Assembly (NCBI GenBank): GCA_903925705.1
Contig: CAIYGJ010000131.1
Location: 1-13,214 of the forward strand
Length of the DNA stretch: 13,214 bases
Direction of reading: 5' to 3'
DNA from: an uncultured Actinomycetes bacterium
GTDB lineage: Bacteria > Actinomycetota > Actinomycetes > S36-B12 > UBA5976
In this document: in pieces, positions 6,042 to 13,093 of the stretch
Numbering within the stretch: position 1 is the stretch's first letter
Layout of the letters: every line of letters starts with the position of its first letter
The notes under the pieces: model-generated
Database searches by the model: none
Told to the model about the DNA's origin: nothing
The model's input: the letters and a program-made list of their open reading frames with translations, nothing else
Translations under genes and position numbers: made by a program

Positions 6042-7319
6042 GTGAATAACGAACTTCCTCGTAAGCGACCGATGGGCGGCCCAAAACGCCAGTGGCGTCG
6101 TCCGGTTCCTGAAGATCACATCAATCACTACCCGCCGTTAATTGCAGGCGCGATTGCTTCGAGCGCAGCAGCGGTTATTGGATATATTTTCACATTAGGT
6201 TTCATAATGGCCGCCTGGCTATTTGCAGCTCATGGCAGTGAATCAACGTTGCAGGTACTCCGAGCCGCGGGAATTGCTTGGCAGGTTTTGCACTTAGTTC
6301 CAATTGTCATCGGTACAACGACTATTGGCGTTCTGCCATGGGGATTCTTAGTTATTCCAGTTCTAATCTTATGGAAAGCAACAAACTGGGCGCTTAAGAG
6401 CTCACAGCCTAAAACCGCAGTTGAATTTTTTAGAGTTGCGGTTTCAATAAGTTTTATTTACTCAGTTTGTGCCGGATTAGTTTCCCTAATTTCTTCGACA
6501 AATGATTTATACACCGGGTTTCTTTCATCGTTATTGCACACACTTCTGGTTGCCTTTGCGGTGACACTTGCATGTGTCATTTCCTACGCGCCTTCGCGCA
6601 CAATTTTGACTGACGCCTTGCCGAGACTATTTGTCGATGGCATGAAACCGGCTGTCATTTCTTTCGGACTTTTGTTTGCGGCGGGTTCATTTTTGACTTC
6701 AGCTTCTTTAATTTTCAATTGGCAACAAGTGCGAGCAGTGACGACCCTAATGGCACCTGGTTTTATTGATGGGTTCTTTATGACCCTGCTTGGAGTTGGT
6801 TACCTGCCGACAGCAAACGTTTGGGCAATGTCATATGTGATGGGTCCAGGAATAACCCTTGGCGGGGGAGTTGTTACTGCAGAAAATGCCAGCCCCGGAG
6901 CGATACCCGCATTCCCATTGCTTTCTATTTTGCCAAGTGAGACCTCAGCACTTGCGGCATATCTAATTTTGATTCCGATTCTTGTAGGTGTTGCTATTCA
7001 TTTTTTGTTACCAAAGGAACGATGGTCGGCACAAGGTGACTCAGTAGCCGTTGCACTGTCTTTTGTAATTCGTTGGCGAGAGATTGTCACTTTAGTTTCA
7101 GCAATCGGTTTGCTGTCGGTCTTCGTTTGGATTGCTTCAAGCGCCTCTAGCGGTCCACTTGGAACCGGCTATCTAAAGTTCATCGGCCCAATGCCAACTC
7201 AAGTAGCGATTGCAGCAATTACAGTTTGTGGGCTTTCGGCATTGCTAACGCTTGTAATTCCTCGTACGGTTATGTCACTTCTGCACTGCTGGTCCAACCG
7301 AGAAGTAATTCCAAAATAG
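6042..7319 (+). CDS. DUF6350 family multi-pass membrane protein (PerM-like)
   Basis: A 425-residue integral membrane protein with a basic cytoplasmic-looking N-terminus (PRKRP, KRQWRR) and about eight to ten hydrophobic segments (for example near 32-62, 84-112, 132-150, 160-182, 203-225, 302-322, 345-366 and 386-408). The diagnostic region is 254-299: YLPTANVWAMSYVMGPG, a glycine-rich GGG turn, then PGAIPAFPLL. I recognise this as DUF6350, an actinobacterial family. Position between sucD and purN matches M. tuberculosis perM (Rv0955), reported to be needed for persistence and to support the divisome protein FtsB. A role in division or envelope stability is therefore inferred by orthology, not shown here. 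The GTG start is the only one giving the full N-terminus; an ATG two bases upstream hits a stop at once. Its TAG stop forms part of the purN -10 box. Confidence 0.8.
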   Translation: MNNELPRKRPMGGPKRQWRRPVPEDHINHYPPLIAGAIASSAAAVIGYIFTLGFIMAAWLFAAHGSESTLQVLRAAGIAWQVLHLVPIVIGTTTIGVLPWGFLVIPVLILWKATNWALKSSQPKTAVEFFRVAVSISFIYSVCAGLVSLISSTNDLYTGFLSSLLHTLLVAFAVTLACVISYAPSRTILTDALPRLFVDGMKPAVISFGLLFAAGSFLTSASLIFNWQQVRAVTTLMAPGFIDGFFMTLLGVGYLPTANVWAMSYVMGPGITLGGGVVTAENASPGAIPAFPLLSILPSETSALAAYLILIPILVGVAIHFLLPKERWSAQGDSVAVALSFVIRWREIVTLVSAIGLLSVFVWIASSASSGPLGTGYLKFIGPMPTQVAIAAITVCGLSALLTLVIPRTVMSLLHCWSNREVIPK

Positions 7320-7329
7320 ACTTAACTAG
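7317..7329 (+). promoter_or_regulatory. Putative leaderless -10 promoter of purN, made from the upstream stop codon
   Basis: TAGACT (7317-7322) starts with the TAG stop codon of the DUF6350 gene and lies 6 bases before the purN GTG. Hexamer and spacing are identical to those before pcrA. No Shine-Dalgarno is seen in the short gap, which supports a leaderless purN transcript. Confidence 0.5.
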
Positions 7330-7901
7330 TGCCAAACTTTCGCGTAGTTGTACTGGCTTCGGGTACGGGCACGCTCTTTACAGCGTTAGCAAAACAAGCT
7401 GATCAAATCGGAATTGAGATAGTTGGACTTATCACCGACGCGCAGGTTCCAGCCTGTGAACGTGCTCGTGAATTAGGGATTCCCATAACGGTTGTGCCAC
7501 TTCTAGAAGATCGTGTTAAGTGGGATCAAAATCTAGCAACTGAACTAAGTCGACTAAAGCCGTCACTTATTGTTTCAGCTGGATTTATGAAAATTCTCGG
7601 TCCAGTTGTTTTGCGATTTCATCAAGGCAAAGTTATTAATACGCATCCAGCCTTACTTCCAAATTTCCCAGGCGCCCATGCAGTGCGAGACGCTCTTGCA
7701 GCCGGCGTTACTGAAACTGGCACAACCATTCACTTCGTGGACAAGGGCATTGATACAGGTGAAGTGATTGCCCAAACCAGAGTTAAGGTTGAGCCAGGTG
7801 ACACCAAAGAATCACTTCACGAACGAATTAAGCAAGCTGAACGTGAACTGCTCGTAGCAACTGTTAAAGACATAGTCCAAGGAAAGGTGACTCTAAGATG
7901 A
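7329..7901 (+). CDS. purN: Phosphoribosylglycinamide formyltransferase 1 (GARFT)
   Basis: A 190-residue enzyme that moves a formyl group from 10-formyltetrahydrofolate to GAR, the third step of purine synthesis. Visible motifs are the phosphate-binding loop ASGTGTL (10-16), GFMKILG, the catalytic pair N104 and H106 in INTHPALLPNFPG, and catalytic D142 in GIDTGEVI. These correspond to E. coli N106, H108 and D144. Length is normal, and the GTG start gives the standard N-terminus of a beta strand ending in the loop. The last bases overlap the purH start as ATGA, so purN and purH are translationally coupled. The folate-independent enzyme PurT is ruled out because there is no ATP-grasp fold. Confidence 0.96.
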   Translation: MPNFRVVVLASGTGTLFTALAKQADQIGIEIVGLITDAQVPACERARELGIPITVVPLLEDRVKWDQNLATELSRLKPSLIVSAGFMKILGPVVLRFHQGKVINTHPALLPNFPGAHAVRDALAAGVTETGTTIHFVDKGIDTGEVIAQTRVKVEPGDTKESLHERIKQAERELLVATVKDIVQGKVTLR

Positions 7902-9469
7902 CGCAAACTAGCAAAGTCACCCGAGCGCTGATTAGTGTCTATGACAAAACTGGGTTGACTGAACTTGCCCAAGGACTTCACGATGCTGGGGTAAAAATAG
8001 TTTCGACAGGTAGCACGGCAGCGAATATCGCTGCATTAGGAATACCGGTAACTGAAGTTAAAGATGTAACTGGATTCCCAGAATCATTGGATGGTCGAGT
8101 AAAAACTTTGCATCCAAAGATTCATGGTGGATTGCTTGCTGATGTGCGCAAGCCGGAGCATGTTGCTCAGCTTTCTGAGCTTGGGATCGAAGCGTTTGAG
8201 TTAGTTGTAGTGAATCTTTATCCCTTTGCCCAGACGGTTGCCTCGGGCGCAAGTATTCAAGAATGCATCGAACAAATTGATATCGGTGGCCCAGCAATGG
8301 TTCGGGCTAGTGCCAAGAACCATGCAAATGTGGCAGTTGTTGTAGACCCGTCGTCCTATGGAACAGTGCTTGAGGCAGTAAGAAACGAAGGGTTTACTAA
8401 AACTCAACGAGTAGCTCTTGCAACTCTGGCTTTTCAACATGTCGCCCAATACGATGTGGCAGTTTCGAGCTGGCTAGCATCGGTAGTTTTGCCAGACTCA
8501 GATCCTTCTCAAGTTGGTTTTCCGGCTTGGTTCGGCGGGGTTTGGGAGCGCGCACAAACTCTGCGCTACGGCGAGAATCCACATCAGGATGCGGCACTTT
8601 ATGTAGCCAAGTTTGGCAGCGAAGGAATTGCACAAGCAGAGCAACTTCACGGCAAAGAAATGTCATACAACAATTTTGTTGATGCAGACGCTGCTTATCG
8701 AGCAGCATACGATCACAAGACGCCAACTGTCGCGATCATTAAACATGCCAATCCATGTGGTGTTGCAAGTGATAAAAATATTGCTCGGGCTTATGAGAAA
8801 GCAAATGCCACAGATTCAGTTTCTGCCTTCGGTGGAGTAATTGCAGCAAATCAAAAAGTAACAAAAGAAATGGCCTTGGCAGTTTCAGAGGTGTTTACCG
8901 AAGTGATTGTGGCGCCAGATTTCGACCAGGATGCGTTAGAAGTCTTAAGTGAAAAGGCGAGCATCCGAATTCTTAAAGTTTCTGCACCGAGCCAGCAAGT
9001 CCATTCTGAAATGAGACCAATTTCAGGTGGCATGCTCTTGCAATCTCAAGATCGATTCCAAAGCGCCGGTGATGAGGTAGCGAATTGGGAATTAGTTTCC
9101 GGGCCAGCTGCTGAGGCAACTATTTTGGTGGATTTAGAATTTGCCTGGCGAGCTTCACGCTGCGTTAAATCAAATGGAATTTTACTTGCGAAAGATCAAG
9201 CTGCAGTTGGAATTGGAATGGGACAAGTTAACCGCGTGGATTCAGCGAGGTTGGCAGTTGCTAGAGCGGGTGCTGATCGTGCAAAAGGAAGTGTGGCTGC
9301 GAGCGATGCTTTCTTTCCATTTGCAGATGGCCTTGAGGTTTTGTTAAGCGCTGGGATCAGAGCTGTTGTTCAACCTGGCGGATCAGTGCGTGATGAAGAA
9401 GTGATAGCAGCAGCCAACGCTGCAGGTATCACGATGTACTTCACTGGAACCAGGCATTTTTTCCATTAA
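7898..9469 (+). CDS. purH: Bifunctional AICAR formyltransferase / IMP cyclohydrolase
   Basis: A 523-residue cytoplasmic enzyme for the last two steps of IMP synthesis: formylation of AICAR by 10-formyltetrahydrofolate, then ring closure. The N-terminal cyclohydrolase domain (about 1-145, MGS-like fold) shows SVYDKTGL, VSTGSTAANI, and SLDGRVKTLHPKIHGGLL. The formyltransferase domain (about 150-523) shows LRYGENPHQ (222-229), the catalytic pair K282-H283 in IKHANPCGVA, NFVDADAA, and a full C-terminus ending GTRHFFH. Both domains are complete and of normal length. The ATG overlaps the purN stop by 4 bases. GGAAAGG 11 bases upstream is a loosely spaced ribosome site, so re-initiation from purN is likely. 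No T-rich terminator hairpin is visible in the 60 bases after the stop. Confidence 0.97.
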   Translation: MTQTSKVTRALISVYDKTGLTELAQGLHDAGVKIVSTGSTAANIAALGIPVTEVKDVTGFPESLDGRVKTLHPKIHGGLLADVRKPEHVAQLSELGIEAFELVVVNLYPFAQTVASGASIQECIEQIDIGGPAMVRASAKNHANVAVVVDPSSYGTVLEAVRNEGFTKTQRVALATLAFQHVAQYDVAVSSWLASVVLPDSDPSQVGFPAWFGGVWERAQTLRYGENPHQDAALYVAKFGSEGIAQAEQLHGKEMSYNNFVDADAAYRAAYDHKTPTVAIIKHANPCGVASDKNIARAYEKANATDSVSAFGGVIAANQKVTKEMALAVSEVFTEVIVAPDFDQDALEVLSEKASIRILKVSAPSQQVHSEMRPISGGMLLQSQDRFQSAGDEVANWELVSGPAAEATILVDLEFAWRASRCVKSNGILLAKDQAAVGIGMGQVNRVDSARLAVARAGADRAKGSVAASDAFFPFADGLEVLLSAGIRAVVQPGGSVRDEEVIAAANAAGITMYFTGTRHFFH

Positions 9470-9529
9470 TTAGTTGCAAATACCTGCATCCCACAGTGAA
9501 ACATAAATCAGTGGCAAGATGGGCAAGTT

Positions 9530-9802
9530 ATGAAAACTTTTGTTAAGCAGCAATGGCCAATTCTGAGTGTTTACCTGGGAATCTTGGCGGCTTTAATCGT
9601 TGTTGTTTTCATTGATTTTCGCGTTGGAGCAATTTTGCTTTCCTTGAGTGTGTTACTCGCATTTGTTTTGCGGTTACGGTTATCAGATTCAGCAGCAGGA
9701 TTACTAAGAATTCGTCGACGTCGAGTGGATCTAACTGTGCTAGCCACCCTTGGCACGTTTCTATTCATATTGGCTCTAGTAGTACCGCAGGGAAGTAAGT
9801 AA
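9530..9802 (+). CDS. DUF3017 family small membrane protein
   Basis: A 90-residue protein with three predicted membrane helices (about 11-29, 31-47 and 68-86). A conserved basic loop, AGLLRIRRRRVD (56-67), lies between helices two and three. That loop and the overall size are what I recognise as the actinobacterial DUF3017 family, whose function is unknown. The ATG has only a weak upstream purine stretch (GATGGG). The gene is followed after 2 bases by the YdcZ-like membrane protein, so the two are probably co-translated. In Streptomyces, as I recall, DUF3017 sits between folD and mdh. Here mdh is downstream as expected, but purH rather than folD lies upstream. Confidence 0.75.
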   Translation: MKTFVKQQWPILSVYLGILAALIVVVFIDFRVGAILLSLSVLLAFVLRLRLSDSAAGLLRIRRRRVDLTVLATLGTFLFILALVVPQGSK

Positions 9803-9804
9803 AA

Positions 9805-10776
9805 ATGTCACATTCTGCAAGCACCCCAGGTAAAGTAAAAGTTTCACACATTGTTATTACGTTCATTGCGTCCGTGATCATTACTGCGCAATCGACCGTG
9901 AATAGTGAACTAAACACCTACACCGAAAATGCGTTGATTACAGCCCTGATTAACTTCACATCGGGTTTGTTTATCTTGGCGCTAATGATGCTCTTTAGTC
10001 GGCCAATTCGACAAGGATTCATTAGCATTCCGCGTTTGGTGCGCGAAGGAAAGTTAAAGCGCTGGCAATTATTTGGCGGACTTTCTGGCGCATTCTTTGT
10101 TGCTAGTCAGAGCAGCTTGGTTCAAGTGATTGGTGTCGCAATCTTTACAGTTTCTGCAGTTGCTGGACAAACTACAGCCGCACTATTGGTTGATAAAGCT
10201 GGAATTGGCCCAGCCGGAAAGCAGCCGGTAACAATTGCGCGAATTGGCGCAGCCATCTTGGGCGTTGTGGGAGTTTTAGTTTCAGTACTTGGCCAAGATT
10301 CAGCCGGCCAGTTCGCAATTGGCGCTGTTCTCGTTTCATTTGCAGCAGGTGGATTTGTTGCAACCCAACCTGCGCTCAATGGCCAGATTGCAAATCAAAC
10401 CGGACAACCTGCGGCAGCAACACTTGTTAACTTCATCGTTGGTTTTGTAACGTTAGTAATTGTTTATTTAGTTAAACAGCAGGTAAGTCCGCAGGGATAT
10501 AACGTGCCGCCGATGCCTTGGGAGAATCCCGTGCTTTGGTTGGGTGGACCATTTGGCGTGCTATTTGTTTTGACGGCTGCCTTCATGGCAAAAACCCTGG
10601 GCGTGTTCTTGTTCACTCTGACTTCAGTTGTGGGTCAGCTTTCCGGAGCAATCCTGATGGAAGTACTTTTCCCAACGGCCGCAACAAACATCACTTGGCA
10701 ATTACTTCTAGGTATTTCGATTACAGGCGCTGCAGTAGTGCTTGCCAGTGGCAAAAAGAAAACCAAGACCCAGTAA
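9805..10776 (+). CDS. YdcZ/DUF606-type membrane protein (DMT superfamily), internally duplicated
   Basis: A 323-residue polytopic membrane protein, about ten helices, built of two homologous halves. Residues 91-130 (GGLSGAFFV, then AGQTTAALL) align with 247-286 (GGPFGVLFV, then VGQLSGAIL). Residues 33-60 (VNSELNTYTENALITALIN) align with 191-218 (LNGQIANQTGQPAAATLVN). This matches the fused form of the YdcZ (DUF606) family in the drug/metabolite transporter superfamily, whose substrates are largely unknown. A half-length, paired form also exists elsewhere. GGAAG 9 bases upstream fits a ribosome site within the end of the DUF3017 gene. A Lys-rich tail (GKKKTKTQ) suggests a cytoplasmic C-terminus. 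Lying between DUF3017 and mdh, it may be an insertion into an otherwise conserved order; base composition does not look foreign. Confidence 0.82.
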   Translation: MSHSASTPGKVKVSHIVITFIASVIITAQSTVNSELNTYTENALITALINFTSGLFILALMMLFSRPIRQGFISIPRLVREGKLKRWQLFGGLSGAFFVASQSSLVQVIGVAIFTVSAVAGQTTAALLVDKAGIGPAGKQPVTIARIGAAILGVVGVLVSVLGQDSAGQFAIGAVLVSFAAGGFVATQPALNGQIANQTGQPAAATLVNFIVGFVTLVIVYLVKQQVSPQGYNVPPMPWENPVLWLGGPFGVLFVLTAAFMAKTLGVFLFTLTSVVGQLSGAILMEVLFPTAATNITWQLLLGISITGAAVVLASGKKKTKTQ

Positions 10777-10790
10777 CGGCGAAACTGCCG
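10777..10790 (+). other. Weak hairpin after the YdcZ-like gene
   Basis: CGGC-gaaact-GCCG starts right after the stop codon, with only 4 base pairs and no T-run. It might weaken read-through towards mdh, but it is too small to call a terminator. Confidence 0.2.
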
Positions 10791-10839
10791 GGAGTCCTGT
10801 GAGCCCAGATCCAGATACGCACTAAGTGGCCTGAGGGGG

Positions 10840-10845
10840 TAAGAT
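10840..10845 (+). promoter_or_regulatory. Putative -10 box for mdh-icd
   Basis: TAAGAT fits TAnnnT and would start transcription near 10852, leaving a leader of about 38 bases with a good Shine-Dalgarno. The -35 region is not convincing. The palindrome TCTTGACGTCAAGA begins directly at the expected start site, consistent with a repressor operator. Confidence 0.45.
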
Positions 10846-10852
10846 AAAAGTG

Positions 10853-10866
10853 TCTTGACGTCAAGA
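10853..10866. promoter_or_regulatory. Perfect 14-base palindrome before mdh (candidate operator)
   Basis: TCTTGACGTCAAGA is its own reverse complement. Allowing one mismatch, the symmetry extends to 10851-10868. It lies between the TAAGAT box and the mdh ribosome site, at the expected transcription start. By composition one such palindrome might occur anywhere in 13 kb by chance, but not readily at a promoter. I cannot name the regulator. Confidence 0.5.
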
Positions 10867-10889
10867 TACTTTCACTTTAAGGATTTCTC

Positions 10890-11840
10890 ATGGCTGGCAA
10901 AGTTACCGTCGTAGGTGCGGGTTTTTACGGATCGACCACTGCACAACGTATTGCTGAGTACAACATCGTAGACACTGTTGTATTGACTGACATTCTCGAT
11001 GGCAAGGCTGAAGGCTTGGCCTTGGATATGAATCAGTCCCGCTCAATCGAAGGCTTTGAAACCAAGATTGTTGGCCAGACCACAACAGTTGAAGGTGGTG
11101 GCTACGAAGCCATTGCAGGTTCTGACGTTGTAATCATCACTGCGGGTCTGCCACGTAAGCCGGGCATGAGTCGTATGGACTTGATTGAAACTAACGCCAA
11201 AATTGTTCGTGGAGTTGCCGAGAACATTGCAAAGCATGCACCCAACGCAGTCATCATTGTGGTTTCAAATCCACTCGATGAAATGACTGCACTAACTCAG
11301 CTAGCTAGCGGCTTCCCGAAAGAACGCGTACTTGGTCAAGCCGGCATGCTAGATACTGCCCGCTTCACACATTTTGTTGCTGAAGAACTTAAGGTTCCAG
11401 TTGCATCAGTTCAGACACTTACGCTTGGTTCACATGGCGACACTATGGTTCCAGTTCCATCACGTTGCACAGTAGACGGCAAGCCACTTGCAGATCTTCT
11501 ACCAGCCGAGAAAATCGAAGAACTTGTTGTTCGCACGCGTAACGGTGGCGCTGAAGTTGTCGCACTACTTAAGACCGGTTCTGCTTACTACGCGCCTTCT
11601 GCAGCAGCAGCTCGAATGGCCAAAGCGGTAATTGAAGACTCTGACGCAGTAATGCCAGTTTGCGCATGGGTTGATGGCGAATACGGCATTGAAGGCGTTT
11701 ACCTCGGTGTCGAAGCCCAAATCGGTAAGGGCGGTGTCAAGAAAGTTGTGGAAACAAAACTTACTGATTCTGAACTAACTGAGTTGAAGGCAGCTTCCGT
11801 TGCCGTACGTGAAAAGCAAGCTGACGTAGCCGGACTCTAA
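10890..11840 (+). CDS. mdh: Malate dehydrogenase, LDH-like type (NAD-dependent)
   Basis: A 316-residue cytoplasmic enzyme oxidising malate to oxaloacetate in the TCA cycle. The Rossmann loop is GAGFYG (9-14) and D34 at the end of the second strand binds the adenosine ribose, indicating NAD rather than NADP. R89 in GLPRKPGMSR replaces the glutamine that defines lactate dehydrogenases, so malate is the predicted substrate; R95, N127, D155, R158 and H182 (GSHGDT) complete the active site. The GAGxxG loop and spacing place it in the LDH-like MDH group, not the GAAGQIG cytosolic type I recall from Streptomyces and Mycobacterium. AAGGA (10879-10883) is 6 bases from the ATG. icd follows after 32 bases, forming an operon. 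A candidate operator lies upstream. Confidence 0.95.
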   Translation: MAGKVTVVGAGFYGSTTAQRIAEYNIVDTVVLTDILDGKAEGLALDMNQSRSIEGFETKIVGQTTTVEGGGYEAIAGSDVVIITAGLPRKPGMSRMDLIETNAKIVRGVAENIAKHAPNAVIIVVSNPLDEMTALTQLASGFPKERVLGQAGMLDTARFTHFVAEELKVPVASVQTLTLGSHGDTMVPVPSRCTVDGKPLADLLPAEKIEELVVRTRNGGAEVVALLKTGSAYYAPSAAAARMAKAVIEDSDAVMPVCAWVDGEYGIEGVYLGVEAQIGKGGVKKVVETKLTDSELTELKAASVAVREKQADVAGL

Positions 11841-11872
11841 GTTTTAACCGAAATCCATTAAAGGAAAATTAA

Positions 11873-13090
11873 ATGTCAAAAATTAAAGTACAAGGAACTG
11901 TTGTAGATCTTGATGGCGACGAGATGACTCGCATCATCTGGTCATTCATTAAAGAGCAGTTGATCTTGCCTTACTTGGATATCAACATCGAGTATTACGA
12001 CTTAGGCATGGAAAATCGTGACGCGACCGATGACCAGGTAACAATCGACTCGGCAAACGCAATCAAAAAGCATGGCGTAGGAATTAAGTGCGCAACGATT
12101 ACCCCAGATGAAGCCCGAGTCGAAGAGTTCGGACTTAAAAAAATGTGGAAGTCGCCAAATGGAACGATCCGCAACATTCTTGGTGGGGTGATTTTCCGCG
12201 AGCCAATCATCATCAGCAACATCCCGAGATTGGTTCCCAGTTGGACTAAGCCAATCATTGTTGGTCGTCACGCATTCGGCGATCAGTACAAGGCAACCGA
12301 CGTAAAGATTCCAGGTGCTGGTTCCTTGACTATGACTTTCACTCCTGCCGATGGCGGTGAGCCGATGGAATTGAATATCTTTGATTTCCCAAGTTCCGGT
12401 GTAGCAATGGGAATGTACAACTTAGATGAATCAATTCGCGAGTTTGCCCGCGCCTCACTTCGTTATGGCTTGAACCGCAACTATCCGGTTTACCTTTCAA
12501 CTAAGAACACGATCTTGAAGGCTTACGACGGTCAGTTCAAAGATATTTTCCAAGACGTTTTCGAAAAGGAATTCAAGGCAGACTTTGATGCTGCTGGTCT
12601 AACTTACGAACACCGATTGATTGATGACATGGTTGCATCCGCTCTTAAGTGGGAAGGTGGATACGTCTGGGCCTGCAAGAACTATGACGGTGACGTTCAG
12701 TCAGACACTGTGGCCCAAGGTTTTGGATCACTTGGCCTGATGACTTCGGTGTTGATGACACCAGATGGCAAAACTGTCGAAGCTGAAGCAGCACATGGCA
12801 CTGTGACTCGTCATTACCGCCATCATCAAGCCGGTCGTCCAACGTCTACCAATCCAATTGCCTCAATCTTTGCCTGGACTCAAGGTCTAGCTCATCGCGG
12901 AAAGATGGATGGAACTCCAGAAGTGACAAAGTTTGCCGAGACTTTAGAGCGCGTCTGCATTGAAACTGTGGAAAGCGGCAAAATGACTAAAGATCTAGCG
13001 TTACTTGTTGGCAAAGATCAGGCCTATTTAACAACTGAAGAATTCTTAGCAGCTATCAATGAGAATCTACAGAAAGCCATGTCGGCATAA
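11873..13090 (+). CDS. icd: NADP-dependent isocitrate dehydrogenase, homodimeric eukaryote-like type
   Basis: A 405-residue enzyme for oxidative decarboxylation of isocitrate to 2-oxoglutarate, yielding NADPH. The substrate site is nearly collinear with human IDH1: S94 and N96 in SPNGTIRN, R100, R109, R132 in GRHAFGDQY, and Y139 fall at the same numbers. K211, D251, D274 and D278 (NYDGDVQSD) are shifted by one. H308, R313 and H314 in AAHGTVTRHYR are the residues that recognise the NADP phosphate. This is the dimeric 400-residue class, not the monomeric 740-residue form common in Corynebacterium and Streptomyces, and not the E. coli-type class. AAGGA (11861-11865) is 7 bases from the ATG. It follows mdh in one transcript, and the next gene begins 3 bases after its stop. 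Confidence 0.96.
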   Translation: MSKIKVQGTVVDLDGDEMTRIIWSFIKEQLILPYLDINIEYYDLGMENRDATDDQVTIDSANAIKKHGVGIKCATITPDEARVEEFGLKKMWKSPNGTIRNILGGVIFREPIIISNIPRLVPSWTKPIIVGRHAFGDQYKATDVKIPGAGSLTMTFTPADGGEPMELNIFDFPSSGVAMGMYNLDESIREFARASLRYGLNRNYPVYLSTKNTILKAYDGQFKDIFQDVFEKEFKADFDAAGLTYEHRLIDDMVASALKWEGGYVWACKNYDGDVQSDTVAQGFGSLGLMTSVLMTPDGKTVEAEAAHGTVTRHYRHHQAGRPTSTNPIASIFAWTQGLAHRGKMDGTPEVTKFAETLERVCIETVESGKMTKDLALLVGKDQAYLTTEEFLAAINENLQKAMSA

Positions 13091-13093
13091 ATC

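Noticed and set aside
8058..8726. Minus-strand open frames of 79-109 codons within purH.
   Set aside because: They lie opposite a complete purH with intact catalytic motifs and resemble no known protein.
9491..9514. CCAC...GTGG repeat in the gap after purH, considered as terminator or operator.
   Set aside because: The 4-base arms around 16 bases are at chance level and no T-run follows.
12002..12271. Minus-strand frame of 89 codons opposite icd.
   Set aside because: It runs antisense to the most conserved part of icd. Its openness follows from the codon use of icd.
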